Origin: Scandinavium vulneris_A
Lineage (GTDB): Bacteria; Pseudomonadota; Gammaproteobacteria; Enterobacterales; Enterobacteriaceae
Reading direction: 5' to 3'
Assembly: GCA_046518185.1 (NCBI GenBank)
Contig: JBKGRZ010000001.1
Span: forward strand, 992,001 to 1,056,000
Length of the DNA: 64,000 bases
The notes under the pieces are model-generated. The model saw only the letters and a list, made by a program, of their open reading frames with translations. It was not told where the DNA came from and did no database searches. The translations under genes were made by a program, and so were the position numbers. This document shows positions 33,438 through 42,669 of the stretch, in pieces; positions within the stretch are counted from its first letter, which is position 1, and each line of letters opens with the position of its first letter.

Positions 33438-35204
33438 ATGAATAAAACCCGTCAACAAGAGCTTACCCGCTGGTTAAAACAGCAAAGCGTTATATCCCGT
33501 CGCTGGCTGATGCTTTCCCGCCTGCTCGGTGCGGTCAGCGGAGTGCTGATTATCGCCCAGGCGTATATTCTGGCCCGAATTCTGCACCATATGATCATGG
33601 AGAACATTCCCCGTGAAGCGCTGCTGATGCCGTTTGTGGTGCTGGTGTTGGTGTTTATTTTGCGTGCCTGGGTGGTGTGGCTACGCGAGCGTGTCGGGTT
33701 TCATGCAGGGCAACATATTCGCTATGAAATTCGCAAAATCGTGCTCGACCGGTTGCAACAGGCCGGTCCCGCCTGGATCCAGGGCAAGCCTGCCGGGAGT
33801 TGGGCGACGCTTATCCTTGAACAAATAGACGACATGCACGACTACTATGCCCGCTATCTGCCACAGATGGCGTTGGCCGCATCAGTTCCCTTGCTTATCG
33901 TGCTGGCTATCTTCCCGTCCAACTGGACCGCCGCATTGATTCTGCTGTGTACCGCCCCGCTGATCCCGATGTTTATGGCACTGGTAGGTATGGGTGCTGC
34001 CGATGCAAACCGTCGTAACTTCCTTGCCCTTGGGCGCCTGAGCGGTCATTTCCTTGACCGTCTGCGCGGCATGGATACCTTACGCATTTTTGGGCGAGGT
34101 GCCGCTGAAACGGACACTATTCGTCAGGCATCGGAGAATTTTCGCCAGCGCACAATGGAAGTTCTGCGACTTGCGTTTCTCTCTTCCGGCGTTCTGGAAT
34201 TTTTCACCTCACTGTCAATTGCCGTCGTCGCGGTGTACTTCGGATTCTCCTACCTTGGGCAGCTGAATTTCGGCAGCTACGGCACTGGCGTGACGCTGTT
34301 CTCCGGTTTTCTGGCGCTGATCCTGGCCCCGGAGTTTTTCCAGCCGCTACGCGATCTCGGCACGTTTTACCACGCTAAAGCGCAGGCCGTGGGTGCCGCC
34401 GACAACCTGAAAACCTTCCTTGAAACACCTCTGGCTCAGCCGCAGCGTGGCACTATGAAGCCAGATGACAGTCTGTCAGTCAGCCTGGAGGCGCAGGACC
34501 TGATCATTAAGTCGCCAGAAGGTAAGGTCCTCGCCGGTCCGATGAGCTTTAGCCTTGCCGCCGGGGAGCGCGTGGTGCTGGTTGGCCAGAGCGGCTCGGG
34601 TAAAAGTTCGCTGCTCAACACCCTGGCCGGTTTTCTGCCTTATGACGGCTCGTTGAAGGTTAACGGCACCGAGCTCAGTGACCTCGATCCCGACGCATGG
34701 CGGCGCCTGTTAAGCTGGGTGGGGCAAAACCCGCAGCTCCCGGCGCATACGCTGCGTGACAATGTGCTGCTGGCCAATCCGCAGGCCAGCGAGGCGCAAC
34801 TTCACCACGCTCTCGAGCGTGCGTGGGTTAACGAATTTGTCAACCAGCTTCCACAGGGCATTGACACCCCGGTCGGCGATCAGGCCAGCCGGTTGTCCGT
34901 CGGCCAGGCGCAGCGCGTAGCCGTGGCGCGGGCCTTGCTCTCCCCTAGCCGGTTGATGTTGCTTGATGAACCTGCCGCGAGCCTCGACGCACATAGTGAA
35001 CAGCGCGTCATGCAGGCGCTGACCGAAGCTTCCGCCAATCAGACCACCTTAATGGTCACCCATCAGTTAGAAAATCTCGCTCAGTGGGATGCGGTATGGG
35101 TGATGCATCAGGGTCAGATCGTTGAACAGGGTCAGTTTGCCGAGCTTGCTGCGGCGCAGGGGCATTTTGCCCGCCTGCTCGCTCACCGTCAGGAGGAGAT
35201 TTAA
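33438..35204 (+). CDS. cydD: Heterodimeric ABC exporter subunit CydD (glutathione/cysteine)
   Basis: A 588-residue half-transporter (E. coli 588) with six membrane helices (residues 20-310) and a C-terminal nucleotide-binding domain: Walker A GQSGSGKSSLLN, signature LSVGQAQRVAVARAL, Walker B LMLLDEPAASLD. With CydC it exports cysteine and glutathione, needed for assembly of cytochrome bd and for periplasmic redox balance. The start at MNKTRQQELTRWLK (33438) gives the E. coli length. cydC begins directly after its stop. Confidence 0.96.
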   Translation: MNKTRQQELTRWLKQQSVISRRWLMLSRLLGAVSGVLIIAQAYILARILHHMIMENIPREALLMPFVVLVLVFILRAWVVWLRERVGFHAGQHIRYEIRKIVLDRLQQAGPAWIQGKPAGSWATLILEQIDDMHDYYARYLPQMALAASVPLLIVLAIFPSNWTAALILLCTAPLIPMFMALVGMGAADANRRNFLALGRLSGHFLDRLRGMDTLRIFGRGAAETDTIRQASENFRQRTMEVLRLAFLSSGVLEFFTSLSIAVVAVYFGFSYLGQLNFGSYGTGVTLFSGFLALILAPEFFQPLRDLGTFYHAKAQAVGAADNLKTFLETPLAQPQRGTMKPDDSLSVSLEAQDLIIKSPEGKVLAGPMSFSLAAGERVVLVGQSGSGKSSLLNTLAGFLPYDGSLKVNGTELSDLDPDAWRRLLSWVGQNPQLPAHTLRDNVLLANPQASEAQLHHALERAWVNEFVNQLPQGIDTPVGDQASRLSVGQAQRVAVARALLSPSRLMLLDEPAASLDAHSEQRVMQALTEASANQTTLMVTHQLENLAQWDAVWVMHQGQIVEQGQFAELAAAQGHFARLLAHRQEEI

Positions 35205-36926
35205 ATGCGCGTGTTAGCCCCCTACCTGGCGCTGTATAAGCGTCACAAATGGCTGTTGTCCCTTGGCGTTATCCTGGCGATTGTCACTCTGTTGGCGAGT
35301 ATTGGTCTGATCACCCTGTCGGGCTGGTTCCTGTCGGCGTCTGCCGCCGTCGGTTTTGCTGGCGCTTACACCTTTAACTACATGCTGCCCGCCGCGGGTG
35401 TGCGGGGGGCCGCCATCGTACGTACCGCCGGTCGCTATTTCGAGCGTCTGGTCAGCCACGACGCGACGTTCCGCGTGCTGCAACATCTGCGGGTGTTCAC
35501 CTTCAGCAAACTGATGCCACTCTCCCCGGCCGGGCTGGCACGTTTTCGTCAGGGCGATTTACTCAACCGCGTTGTCGCCGATGTTGATACCCTCGATCAT
35601 TTATATTTACGCGTGATTTCGCCATTGGTCAGCGCCCTGGTGGTGATCGCCGTGGTCACCTTTGGTCTGAGTTTCCTCGACATCACGCTGGCGCTGACAC
35701 TTGGCGGCATTATGCTGCTGACGCTGGTCGCCTTGCCGCCGCTGTTTTATCGCGCAGGGAAGCCGACCGGCGAAAGCCTGACCCAGCTTCGCGGCGAATA
35801 CCGCCAACAGCTGACCTCGTGGCTGCACGGCCAGGCTGAGCTGAGCATCTTCGGGGCCAGCACCCGCTATCGTGAGCAAATGGAGCAGACCGAACTCAGC
35901 TGGCATGAAGCCCAGCGCCGCCAGTCGGAACTGACCGCACTTTCTCAGGCACTGATGCTGCTGATGGGTTCAGCTGCAGTTATCGTCATGCTGTGGATGG
36001 CTGCGGGTGGCGTGGGGGATAACAGCCAGCCAGGCCCGCTGATTGCGCTGTTTGTTTTCTGTGCACTTGCCGCCTTTGAGGCGCTGGCCCCCGTCACAGC
36101 GGCATTCCAGCATCTTGGGCAAGTGATGGCCTCGGCCGCGCGTATTACCGAACTGACCGAGCAGAAACCGGAGGTGGGCTTCCCACAGGCTGCCTCTGAA
36201 GCACCAAAACAGGTGAGTTTGACCCTGAACAACGTTAGCTTCAGCTACCCGCAGCAGACACAGCCTGCCCTGGCGAATATCCATTTACAGGTCAACGCCG
36301 GGGAACATATTGCTATTCTGGGCCGAACCGGCTGCGGTAAATCGACGTTGCTCCAGTTGCTGACCCGCGCGTGGGATCCGCAGCAAGGGGAACTGTTGTT
36401 AAATCAGCAGCCGATTGCCGCCCTCGATGAAATGACGCTGCGCCGCAGCATGAGCGTGGTTCCGCAGCGCGTTCACCTGTTCAGCGCCACGCTGCGCGAC
36501 AATCTGCTGCTGGCAGCCCCGGACGCAACGGATGACGAGCTGGCAACCGTCCTCACACGCACCGGGCTGGAGAAACTGCTCGAGGACAGCGGGCTCAACA
36601 GTTGGCTCGGCGAAGGTGGCCGACAACTCTCCGGCGGAGAGCTGCGCCGTCTGGCGATTGCCCGCGCCCTGCTCCACGATGCGCCGCTGATGTTACTCGA
36701 CGAACCTACAGAAGGGCTGGATGCCACCACTGAGAGCCAAATTCTTGATTTACTGGCGGATGTGATGCGCGAGAAAACCGTGCTGATGGTCACCCATCGC
36801 CTGCGCGGCCTGGCCCGTTTTGAGAAAATAATTGTGATGGACAACGGACACATTATTGAGCAAGGTAATCACGCAGAATTGCTGGCGCAACAGGGGCGTT
36901 ATTACCAGTTCAGACAGCGTATCTAA
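35205..36926 (+). CDS. cydC: Heterodimeric ABC exporter subunit CydC
   Basis: A 573-residue half-transporter (E. coli 573). It has an N-terminal membrane domain of six helices and a nucleotide-binding domain with Walker A GRTGCGKSTLLQ, signature LSGGELRRLAIARAL and Walker B LMLLDEPTEGLD. It pairs with CydD, whose stop codon directly abuts this start; the ribosome-binding site GGAGG lies inside the end of cydD. Confidence 0.96.
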   Translation: MRVLAPYLALYKRHKWLLSLGVILAIVTLLASIGLITLSGWFLSASAAVGFAGAYTFNYMLPAAGVRGAAIVRTAGRYFERLVSHDATFRVLQHLRVFTFSKLMPLSPAGLARFRQGDLLNRVVADVDTLDHLYLRVISPLVSALVVIAVVTFGLSFLDITLALTLGGIMLLTLVALPPLFYRAGKPTGESLTQLRGEYRQQLTSWLHGQAELSIFGASTRYREQMEQTELSWHEAQRRQSELTALSQALMLLMGSAAVIVMLWMAAGGVGDNSQPGPLIALFVFCALAAFEALAPVTAAFQHLGQVMASAARITELTEQKPEVGFPQAASEAPKQVSLTLNNVSFSYPQQTQPALANIHLQVNAGEHIAILGRTGCGKSTLLQLLTRAWDPQQGELLLNQQPIAALDEMTLRRSMSVVPQRVHLFSATLRDNLLLAAPDATDDELATVLTRTGLEKLLEDSGLNSWLGEGGRQLSGGELRRLAIARALLHDAPLMLLDEPTEGLDATTESQILDLLADVMREKTVLMVTHRLRGLARFEKIIVMDNGHIIEQGNHAELLAQQGRYYQFRQRI

Positions 36927-36964
36927 ACTACTATTGATTATTATCAGGCGTGGAGTTGTGAAGT

Positions 36965-37669
36965 ATGCGGCTGGTCCAGTTATCACGTCATTCCATTACC
37001 TTCCCATCGCCGGAAGGTGCCCTGCGCGAGCCTAACGGTTTGCTCGCGCTCGGGGGCGATCTCAGCCCAGCGCGCCTGCTGATGGCCTATCAGCGCGGTA
37101 TTTTTCCCTGGTTCTCTCCCGGCGACCCTATTTTGTGGTGGTCGCCGGATCCGCGCGCCGTGCTGTGGCCCGCAGATTTTCACCTCAGCCGCAGCATGAA
37201 ACGTTTTCATAAGTCGTCGCCCTATCGCATTACGCTCAACCATGCTTTCGGCCAGGTGATAGAAGGCTGCGCCGATGACCGGGATGAAGGTACCTGGATA
37301 ACGGAAAGCATCGTGCAGGCGTATCACCGCTTACACGAACTGGGCCATGCACATTCGGTCGAGGTGTGGCTCGGGAGCGAACTGGTGGGTGGCATGTACG
37401 GCGTGGCGCAAGGCGCGCTGTTCTGCGGCGAGTCGATGTTCAGCCGGGCAGTCAATGCCTCAAAAAGCGCTCTGCTGGTGTTCACCCAGGCTTTTGCCAG
37501 CCAGGGCGGCAAACTGATGGATTGCCAGGTGTTGAACACTCATACCGCCTCGCTGGGCGCCGTCGAAATCCCGCGCCGTGAGTACCTGGAATACCTTGCT
37601 GAACTACGAGCACAGCCGCTGCCCGGGCATTTCTGGGTGCCGCGCACGCTCTTTTCACCTCAAGTGTAA
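36965..37669 (+). CDS. aat: Leucyl/phenylalanyl-tRNA-protein transferase
   Basis: A 234-residue enzyme (E. coli 234) that adds Leu or Phe to proteins with an N-terminal Arg or Lys, which makes them N-end rule substrates for ClpS-ClpAP. Family stretches GLLALGGDLSPARLLMAYQ, GIFPWF, WWSPDPRAVL and GGMYGVAQGALFCGESMFS are present. It follows cydC by 38 bp. The partner genes clpS and clpA are in the same window. Confidence 0.96.
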   Translation: MRLVQLSRHSITFPSPEGALREPNGLLALGGDLSPARLLMAYQRGIFPWFSPGDPILWWSPDPRAVLWPADFHLSRSMKRFHKSSPYRITLNHAFGQVIEGCADDRDEGTWITESIVQAYHRLHELGHAHSVEVWLGSELVGGMYGVAQGALFCGESMFSRAVNASKSALLVFTQAFASQGGKLMDCQVLNTHTASLGAVEIPRREYLEYLAELRAQPLPGHFWVPRTLFSPQV

Positions 37670-37943
37670 ATGTTTTCGGCACATTTTTTGTCAGGGTGAT
37701 ATAATTGCGCCAGAAGTCGTTTCTGCCTGTTGCCCCGCCATCGTTTCAGGAATATCCCTCAATACGTTTGCGCTCGTCATACGGTACTCATGTGTGACAG
37801 ACGGGTAATGCGCAAAAACGATCTCTTTTTTACCCTGCACAGCGGCATTACGCCGAAAGGTGACGGGTAAATCTTTACTTAATTGCTGAATTTCGGCATT
37901 ATCTTGCCGGTTCAAAACAATGGTAGTGATACCCCCCGAGGAC

Positions 37944-38165
<222 letters not shown>

Positions 38166-38198
38166 TTGACCTCATGCCGCAAGGCTAGCAGTATGCTG

Positions 38199-38226
38199 AA
38201 AGGCCGGGATAGCTCCTGGCCTTTTT
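38199..38226 (+). terminator. Terminator of infA
   Basis: AAAGGCC and GGCCTTT flank a 12-base loop whose GGG/CTCC bases can extend pairing, followed by TT and CATT. It lies 33 bp after the infA stop. Confidence 0.75.
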
Positions 38227-38709
38227 CATTTCCACTTGTACCGACTCCTTCCACCGCCATCTCATACCTAAGGTATCTGAGCCACCAACCGTCGGCATTT
38301 GCCAGTAAAAAATCTGTATAAGCCCGGGTTACAGTTGGAGGCGAACGACTACCCCGTTACGGGCGGTATGCGAGTAAATTATCTGATGGCAGATACGCAC
38401 AGCACTGGTATCTCTGATCAACAGGATGTGGCTCTCGTTTTTTAATGACGGTAGCGAAAAAGGGCCCTACAAAATCATTTACCTTTTTCATAACAATCGA
38501 AAATTAAGCATCGCTAATAATACATTTAAGATATATGTATTCGCCCACTAGAAGACTGTTTTATTTACGATTAGTTCCTCTATAAACTAAATATTTCACA
38601 TCATCCCATCTTTAGCCCGGCCAATGTCCATTGCCGCACACCTCCCTCCCCTGCTAGCATTATTGACTATTTAACCAAATTTAATTATTCAACGTTCAAG
38701 GAAGAATAA
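38227..38709. other. Gap between infA and the autotransporter gene (483 bp)
   Basis: No gene is visible. In E. coli the infA-clpA interval holds tRNA-Ser (serW) on the strand that would be plus here; I find no such tRNA in this gap or in 42544-42669. The left half is GC-balanced with no recognised family. The right half (38440-38700) is strongly AT-rich and likely contains the promoter of the autotransporter. Its composition suggests acquired DNA. Confidence 0.6.
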
Positions 38710-41700
38710 ATGAAATGGAAGCCAAGGCTACTGAGTAGCCTAATTGCATTGGCGCTGTTTGATGCCGACGCCGGGATCATGCGCGAAGACGTGTCCGTGC
38801 AGGACTATCGCGACTTTGCGGAGAACCTCGGCAAGTACGAGGTCGGTGAAGAAAACATCGAAGTTTTTAAGATGGATGGCACATCGGCAGGCATTCTTAA
38901 TTTCCCAACGCCGGATTTTGGTGCAATTAATAGCCAGGGCTTTGCTACATTAATTTCCCCCTCTTATGTTGCCAGCGTCGCGCATAATACCGGTTATACC
39001 TCTGTTGATTTCGGAAATCACGCAAAATACAGAACCACTTATAAATTAATTAGCCGCAACGTTCATCCTGCTTATGAACAATGGGGCAAAGACTTTCATG
39101 TCCCGCGCCTGAATAAAGTGGTTACTGATGCTGCACCGATGCCTATGGTAAATCCGGATGATGTGCGAAATAACCGTGAACGCTATGTGTATTTCGCTCG
39201 GGCTGGGTCCGGAACACAATATCAGGTCGACCCGATCACCCAAAAGCCGGTCTATATTACCGGTGCCTATAACTGGAAAAGTGGTGGGACATTTGTAAAC
39301 CCAACATTTGAAAGCTGGCGACTTCGTTGGACGAACTACGGCCCACCTGATCCACGCGCTCAACCTTTCAGTTCCGCTATCCAATCCGGAGACAGTGGAA
39401 GCCCGGTCTATGTCTACGATAATGTTGAAAAAGAATGGAAGATTTATGGCGTCTCCCCTTGGGGTGCGACCAACCTTCCCTACGGCAACACCAGCTATAC
39501 GCTGGATATGCAACTCAATTTCCTCAAGGGCGTTATCGCTGAAAATACCGATCCGGATGTGACGGATGTGGCTGCTGAGGGCGATATTCACTGGACTACA
39601 GCCAATATTACGCAGGGCGAAAATAGCTGGCTGTGGCATGGGGTCGATACTGTACTGCCTTCACAGGCCACCAATGAAGCGCTCAATGCATCGAAAGATC
39701 TGCGCTTTGCCGGTGATGGCGGCCTGATCGTACTCGACAACGCAGTCAACCACGGTGCCGCGAAACTTCAGTTCTCCAGTGATTATCGGGTGGTGTCGGC
39801 TGAAGATGCAAACAGCACCTGGGTGGGCGGCGGCATTGAAGTCGATGCCGGTAAAACCGTTGACTGGGAAGTGAATGGGCTGGCTGGCGATACCCTGCAT
39901 AAAATTGGTGAAGGCACGCTGTACGTCAATGCCGTGGGTAATAATGGCGGCGCGCTGAATGTTGGCGACGGTATGGTGGTGTTAGCCCAGCAGGCCAATG
40001 ACGCGGGTGAACAACACGCCTTCTCCAAAGTCACCATCGTAAGTGGTCGCCCAACCGTGCAAATCGGCGGTGAAAACCAGATTGAGAGCAGCGACATTTA
40101 TTTCGGTTATCGCGGCGGCAACCTGGATTTGAATGGCTATGACATGGCTTTCGACACCATTAATCACAGTGATTCTGGTGCGGCGATTATTAACAGCAAT
40201 ACAAACCAGGTCAGCACGCTGACCTTGAATAATACCGACAATCAGTTATTCATCGGTCATCTCGGCAGTCAGGAAACGGCCAACAATTTAAACGTCGATT
40301 ATGCCCCTGATTCTGCATCGGGCATCTGGGAATTGGCCGGTGGGGCCGATCTGAATCAACTTTCCGTGCAAAACGGCATTCTTAGACTGTCCGGACGTCC
40401 GACTCCCCATGCCGGGGGCACCGTTTTCAGCGATGACTGGATTGATGAGACCTACAACATCAACCAGCTTGACGTCGCTAGCCATGCCACCCTGCGGGTG
40501 AATGAGCATGCCAGACTGGATGCCAGCATTAAGCTTAATGAACAGGCAAACATGCTGTTGAACAGCAAGTCACATTTGAGCGGTCAGGTTGAACTTGCCA
40601 CCGGCAGTGTGATTTCTGTGGATCAGACTGACAGTAAAACCAGCAGCACTGACGGCACGAATGATGTCGTCATTGATGCCGTGATGTCCGGCAACGGGAC
40701 GCTGAAAAAAATGGCGCCTGGGGCGTTGTATATCAACAGTGATAACACTTTCACCGGCTCAACACACATTTACAGCGGCGCACTGATCCTCAACGGTTCT
40801 CTTGCCTCAGCCGTCACTATGGAACAAAACACCGTGTTAGCGGGTGAAAGCACAGTCAAGAATCTCATCCTGAAAGATGATGTGCAGCTGCTTCCTTACT
40901 GGCCAACTGAAAGCGAGAACGATCTCTTTGCGCCAGCAACACAAACCGTTAACGGCTCGCTGTCCGCGGGCCACAATAACCTGCTCAGCTTACGGACGCA
41001 TTTCGAGCCGGACTCGGCACAAACAGACAGATTGCTGATCAACGGTGACGTTGTTTCCAGTAGCCCAATCCGTGTTCAGGTCACGCCGTCAGGAGCAGGA
41101 TACTTCACGGATGTGGATAATGACGGAGCGGCAGACAATCAGGAAGGTATCTCACTGATTCAGGTAGCGGGTAACGCTGCAAAAGATAGCTTTAAACTGG
41201 TCGGCGAGTATGTTGCGCGTGGCGCGTATGCCTACAGCCTTTATGCTTTTGCACCGGGCCGCAGCGCTGAAGAACAGCGTGAAGTGACAGGGGATGGCGA
41301 TCAGTTCTGGGACTATCGTTTGCAAAATAATATGCTGACCGAAGGAGATAACACCGTACCGATTGACAATACGCCAGTGCCTGACCCGACACCAGATGAT
41401 GGCGATGACACGCCGGTGCCTGCCCCGACGCCAGATGACGGCGATGACACGCCGGTCCCGGACCCGACGCCAGATGACGGGGATGATACGCCGGTTCCCG
41501 ATCCAGCCCCGGATGATGGCGATAACACGCCAGTGCCACCCGCACCAATGCCTGATGACAATGACGATGACAATGGGAAAAATGCACGTCCGGCGGTCAC
41601 GCCGCAGGTGCCTTCCTATCTGTCCTTACCTTCGGCCTTGCTAAGTTACAACAGTCGGGTGAGTGAAACGTTCCGCAACCTGGCGTTAGCGCACGATGAC

Positions 41701-42543
41701 AATAAGCTGAGTATCTTCTTCCAGTATCTCAACGGGGAAGACAACTATCATTCCACCCTGGGCTTTATGAATTATGGTTACGACTATAAGCAGAAAGAGG
41801 AAGGCTGGTTATTTGGCGGGAAGGTGATGCATCTGGAGGATGATACACACTCTCTGGCATTGAACCTGGGTGTTTCTAGCGCCAATCTGGATGTCACCCC
41901 CGATGCTGCAGATGGCAATAGCAAAACGGAATATACCGCCTGGGGCTTATCCTCCCTGTTGTCATATCAAAACAAGAGCGGGTTAATCGTTGATCTCGCG
42001 TCAGACGTTGCCATCTATGACGGCAATGTTTCTACCGACCTGCGTGGCAGTGAAGTTGCAGATATCAATGCCACCTCTTTCAGCGGCTCTGTTGATATTG
42101 GATATCGATTCAATCTGGGAGATCATCAACTGACGCCAACCGCGGGTGTAGGCATCCAGTATCTACAAGTGGATGATTTCACTGACGCTGATAACACTAA
42201 GGTGCACTACGATGATATCACTCGTCCGACAGTGCGACTGGGAATGCGTTATCGCTATGACTGGGATACGGCAAACGCAGGGAAATGGGCTATAACGGCG
42301 AATACTCTGTTTATCAAAGATCTTAGTGATGACATGACGCTGGAGATTGGAGACAAATACAGCAACGTCAGCAACAGTTTCCGCAGCGGTGCAGCCGGAA
42401 GTTCTGCGCTGATCGATTTGGGGATTATCAGCAACCCGGTCCCAAATGTGTCATTGAATACGGGGCTTCAGTATCAGCACCGACTTGAAGATGAAGGCGT
42501 GGATTACTGGCAGGCCGTTGCAGGGGTAAAAATTAGCTTCTAA
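38710..42543 (+). CDS. Autotransporter with S6 (IgA-protease-like) serine protease head
   Basis: A 1277-residue type Va autotransporter. A short signal peptide (residues 1-21, cleaved after ADA) leads to a chymotrypsin-like head of about 260 residues with the triad H92 (VASVAHNTGY), D140 (LNKVVTDAAP) and S229 (QSGDSGSPVYVYD). A beta-helix passenger with Gly/Asn/Asp-rich repeats follows to about residue 880, then a low-complexity linker of 13-residue Asp/Pro repeats (888-940). The C-terminal beta-barrel (about 985-1277) ends in the terminal Phe needed for outer-membrane insertion. The head resembles SPATE proteases; the short signal peptide and repeat linker are not typical of them. It would be displayed on or released from the cell surface; its substrate is unknown. 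AAGGAA lies 7 bp upstream of the ATG. Confidence 0.9.
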   Translation: MKWKPRLLSSLIALALFDADAGIMREDVSVQDYRDFAENLGKYEVGEENIEVFKMDGTSAGILNFPTPDFGAINSQGFATLISPSYVASVAHNTGYTSVDFGNHAKYRTTYKLISRNVHPAYEQWGKDFHVPRLNKVVTDAAPMPMVNPDDVRNNRERYVYFARAGSGTQYQVDPITQKPVYITGAYNWKSGGTFVNPTFESWRLRWTNYGPPDPRAQPFSSAIQSGDSGSPVYVYDNVEKEWKIYGVSPWGATNLPYGNTSYTLDMQLNFLKGVIAENTDPDVTDVAAEGDIHWTTANITQGENSWLWHGVDTVLPSQATNEALNASKDLRFAGDGGLIVLDNAVNHGAAKLQFSSDYRVVSAEDANSTWVGGGIEVDAGKTVDWEVNGLAGDTLHKIGEGTLYVNAVGNNGGALNVGDGMVVLAQQANDAGEQHAFSKVTIVSGRPTVQIGGENQIESSDIYFGYRGGNLDLNGYDMAFDTINHSDSGAAIINSNTNQVSTLTLNNTDNQLFIGHLGSQETANNLNVDYAPDSASGIWELAGGADLNQLSVQNGILRLSGRPTPHAGGTVFSDDWIDETYNINQLDVASHATLRVNEHARLDASIKLNEQANMLLNSKSHLSGQVELATGSVISVDQTDSKTSSTDGTNDVVIDAVMSGNGTLKKMAPGALYINSDNTFTGSTHIYSGALILNGSLASAVTMEQNTVLAGESTVKNLILKDDVQLLPYWPTESENDLFAPATQTVNGSLSAGHNNLLSLRTHFEPDSAQTDRLLINGDVVSSSPIRVQVTPSGAGYFTDVDNDGAADNQEGISLIQVAGNAAKDSFKLVGEYVARGAYAYSLYAFAPGRSAEEQREVTGDGDQFWDYRLQNNMLTEGDNTVPIDNTPVPDPTPDDGDDTPVPAPTPDDGDDTPVPDPTPDDGDDTPVPDPAPDDGDNTPVPPAPMPDDNDDDNGKNARPAVTPQVPSYLSLPSALLSYNSRVSETFRNLALAHDDNKLSIFFQYLNGEDNYHSTLGFMNYGYDYKQKEEGWLFGGKVMHLEDDTHSLALNLGVSSANLDVTPDAADGNSKTEYTAWGLSSLLSYQNKSGLIVDLASDVAIYDGNVSTDLRGSEVADINATSFSGSVDIGYRFNLGDHQLTPTAGVGIQYLQVDDFTDADNTKVHYDDITRPTVRLGMRYRYDWDTANAGKWAITANTLFIKDLSDDMTLEIGDKYSNVSNSFRSGAAGSSALIDLGIISNPVPNVSLNTGLQYQHRLEDEGVDYWQAVAGVKISF
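41371..41526 (+). repeat. Four tandem 39-bp repeats in the autotransporter linker
   Basis: Four consecutive 39-bp units encode TPVPDPTPDDGDD with small changes (Asp to Ala at one place, Thr to Ala at another); a shortened fifth unit follows. Such repeats can change in number by slippage, altering the length between passenger and barrel. Confidence 0.92.
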
Positions 42544-42553
42544 AACCACAATA

Positions 42554-42583
42554 CTTCAGAGGCCGGTAAACCGGCCTCTGAAG
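42554..42583. terminator. Stem-loop after the autotransporter gene
   Basis: CTTCAGAGGCCGG-TAAA-CCGGCCTCTGAAG is a perfect 13-bp stem with a 4-base loop, 10 bp after the stop codon. It lacks a T-run, so termination is likely but not certain. Confidence 0.6.
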
Positions 42584-42603
42584 CAGTCGTGACATCTTAT
42601 ATT

Positions 42604-42634
42604 ACCCGGTGGCGCTTCGCTTACCTGGCCTACG
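42604..42634. repeat. REP-like palindromic element
   Basis: CCCGGTGGCGCTTCGCTTACCTGGCCTACG fits the enterobacterial REP/BIME pattern (GC-rich imperfect palindrome ending in GGCCTAC). It lies between the convergent autotransporter and clpA genes, the usual setting of REPs, and indicates that this part of the interval is native chromosome. Confidence 0.65.
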
Positions 42635-42669
42635 AAATCAACATCCAAATAATAGGCCCGGTTCGAGGC

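Noticed and set aside
38229..38300. CACCGCCA at about 38260 as a tRNA-Ser 3' end remnant
   Set aside because: No T-arm, anticodon arm or acceptor partner is found next to it; eight bases are not enough.
41192..41600. Minus-strand frames rich in His or Ser/Gly repeats within the autotransporter gene
   Set aside because: They are translations of the reverse strand of the 39-bp repeats and not independent genes.
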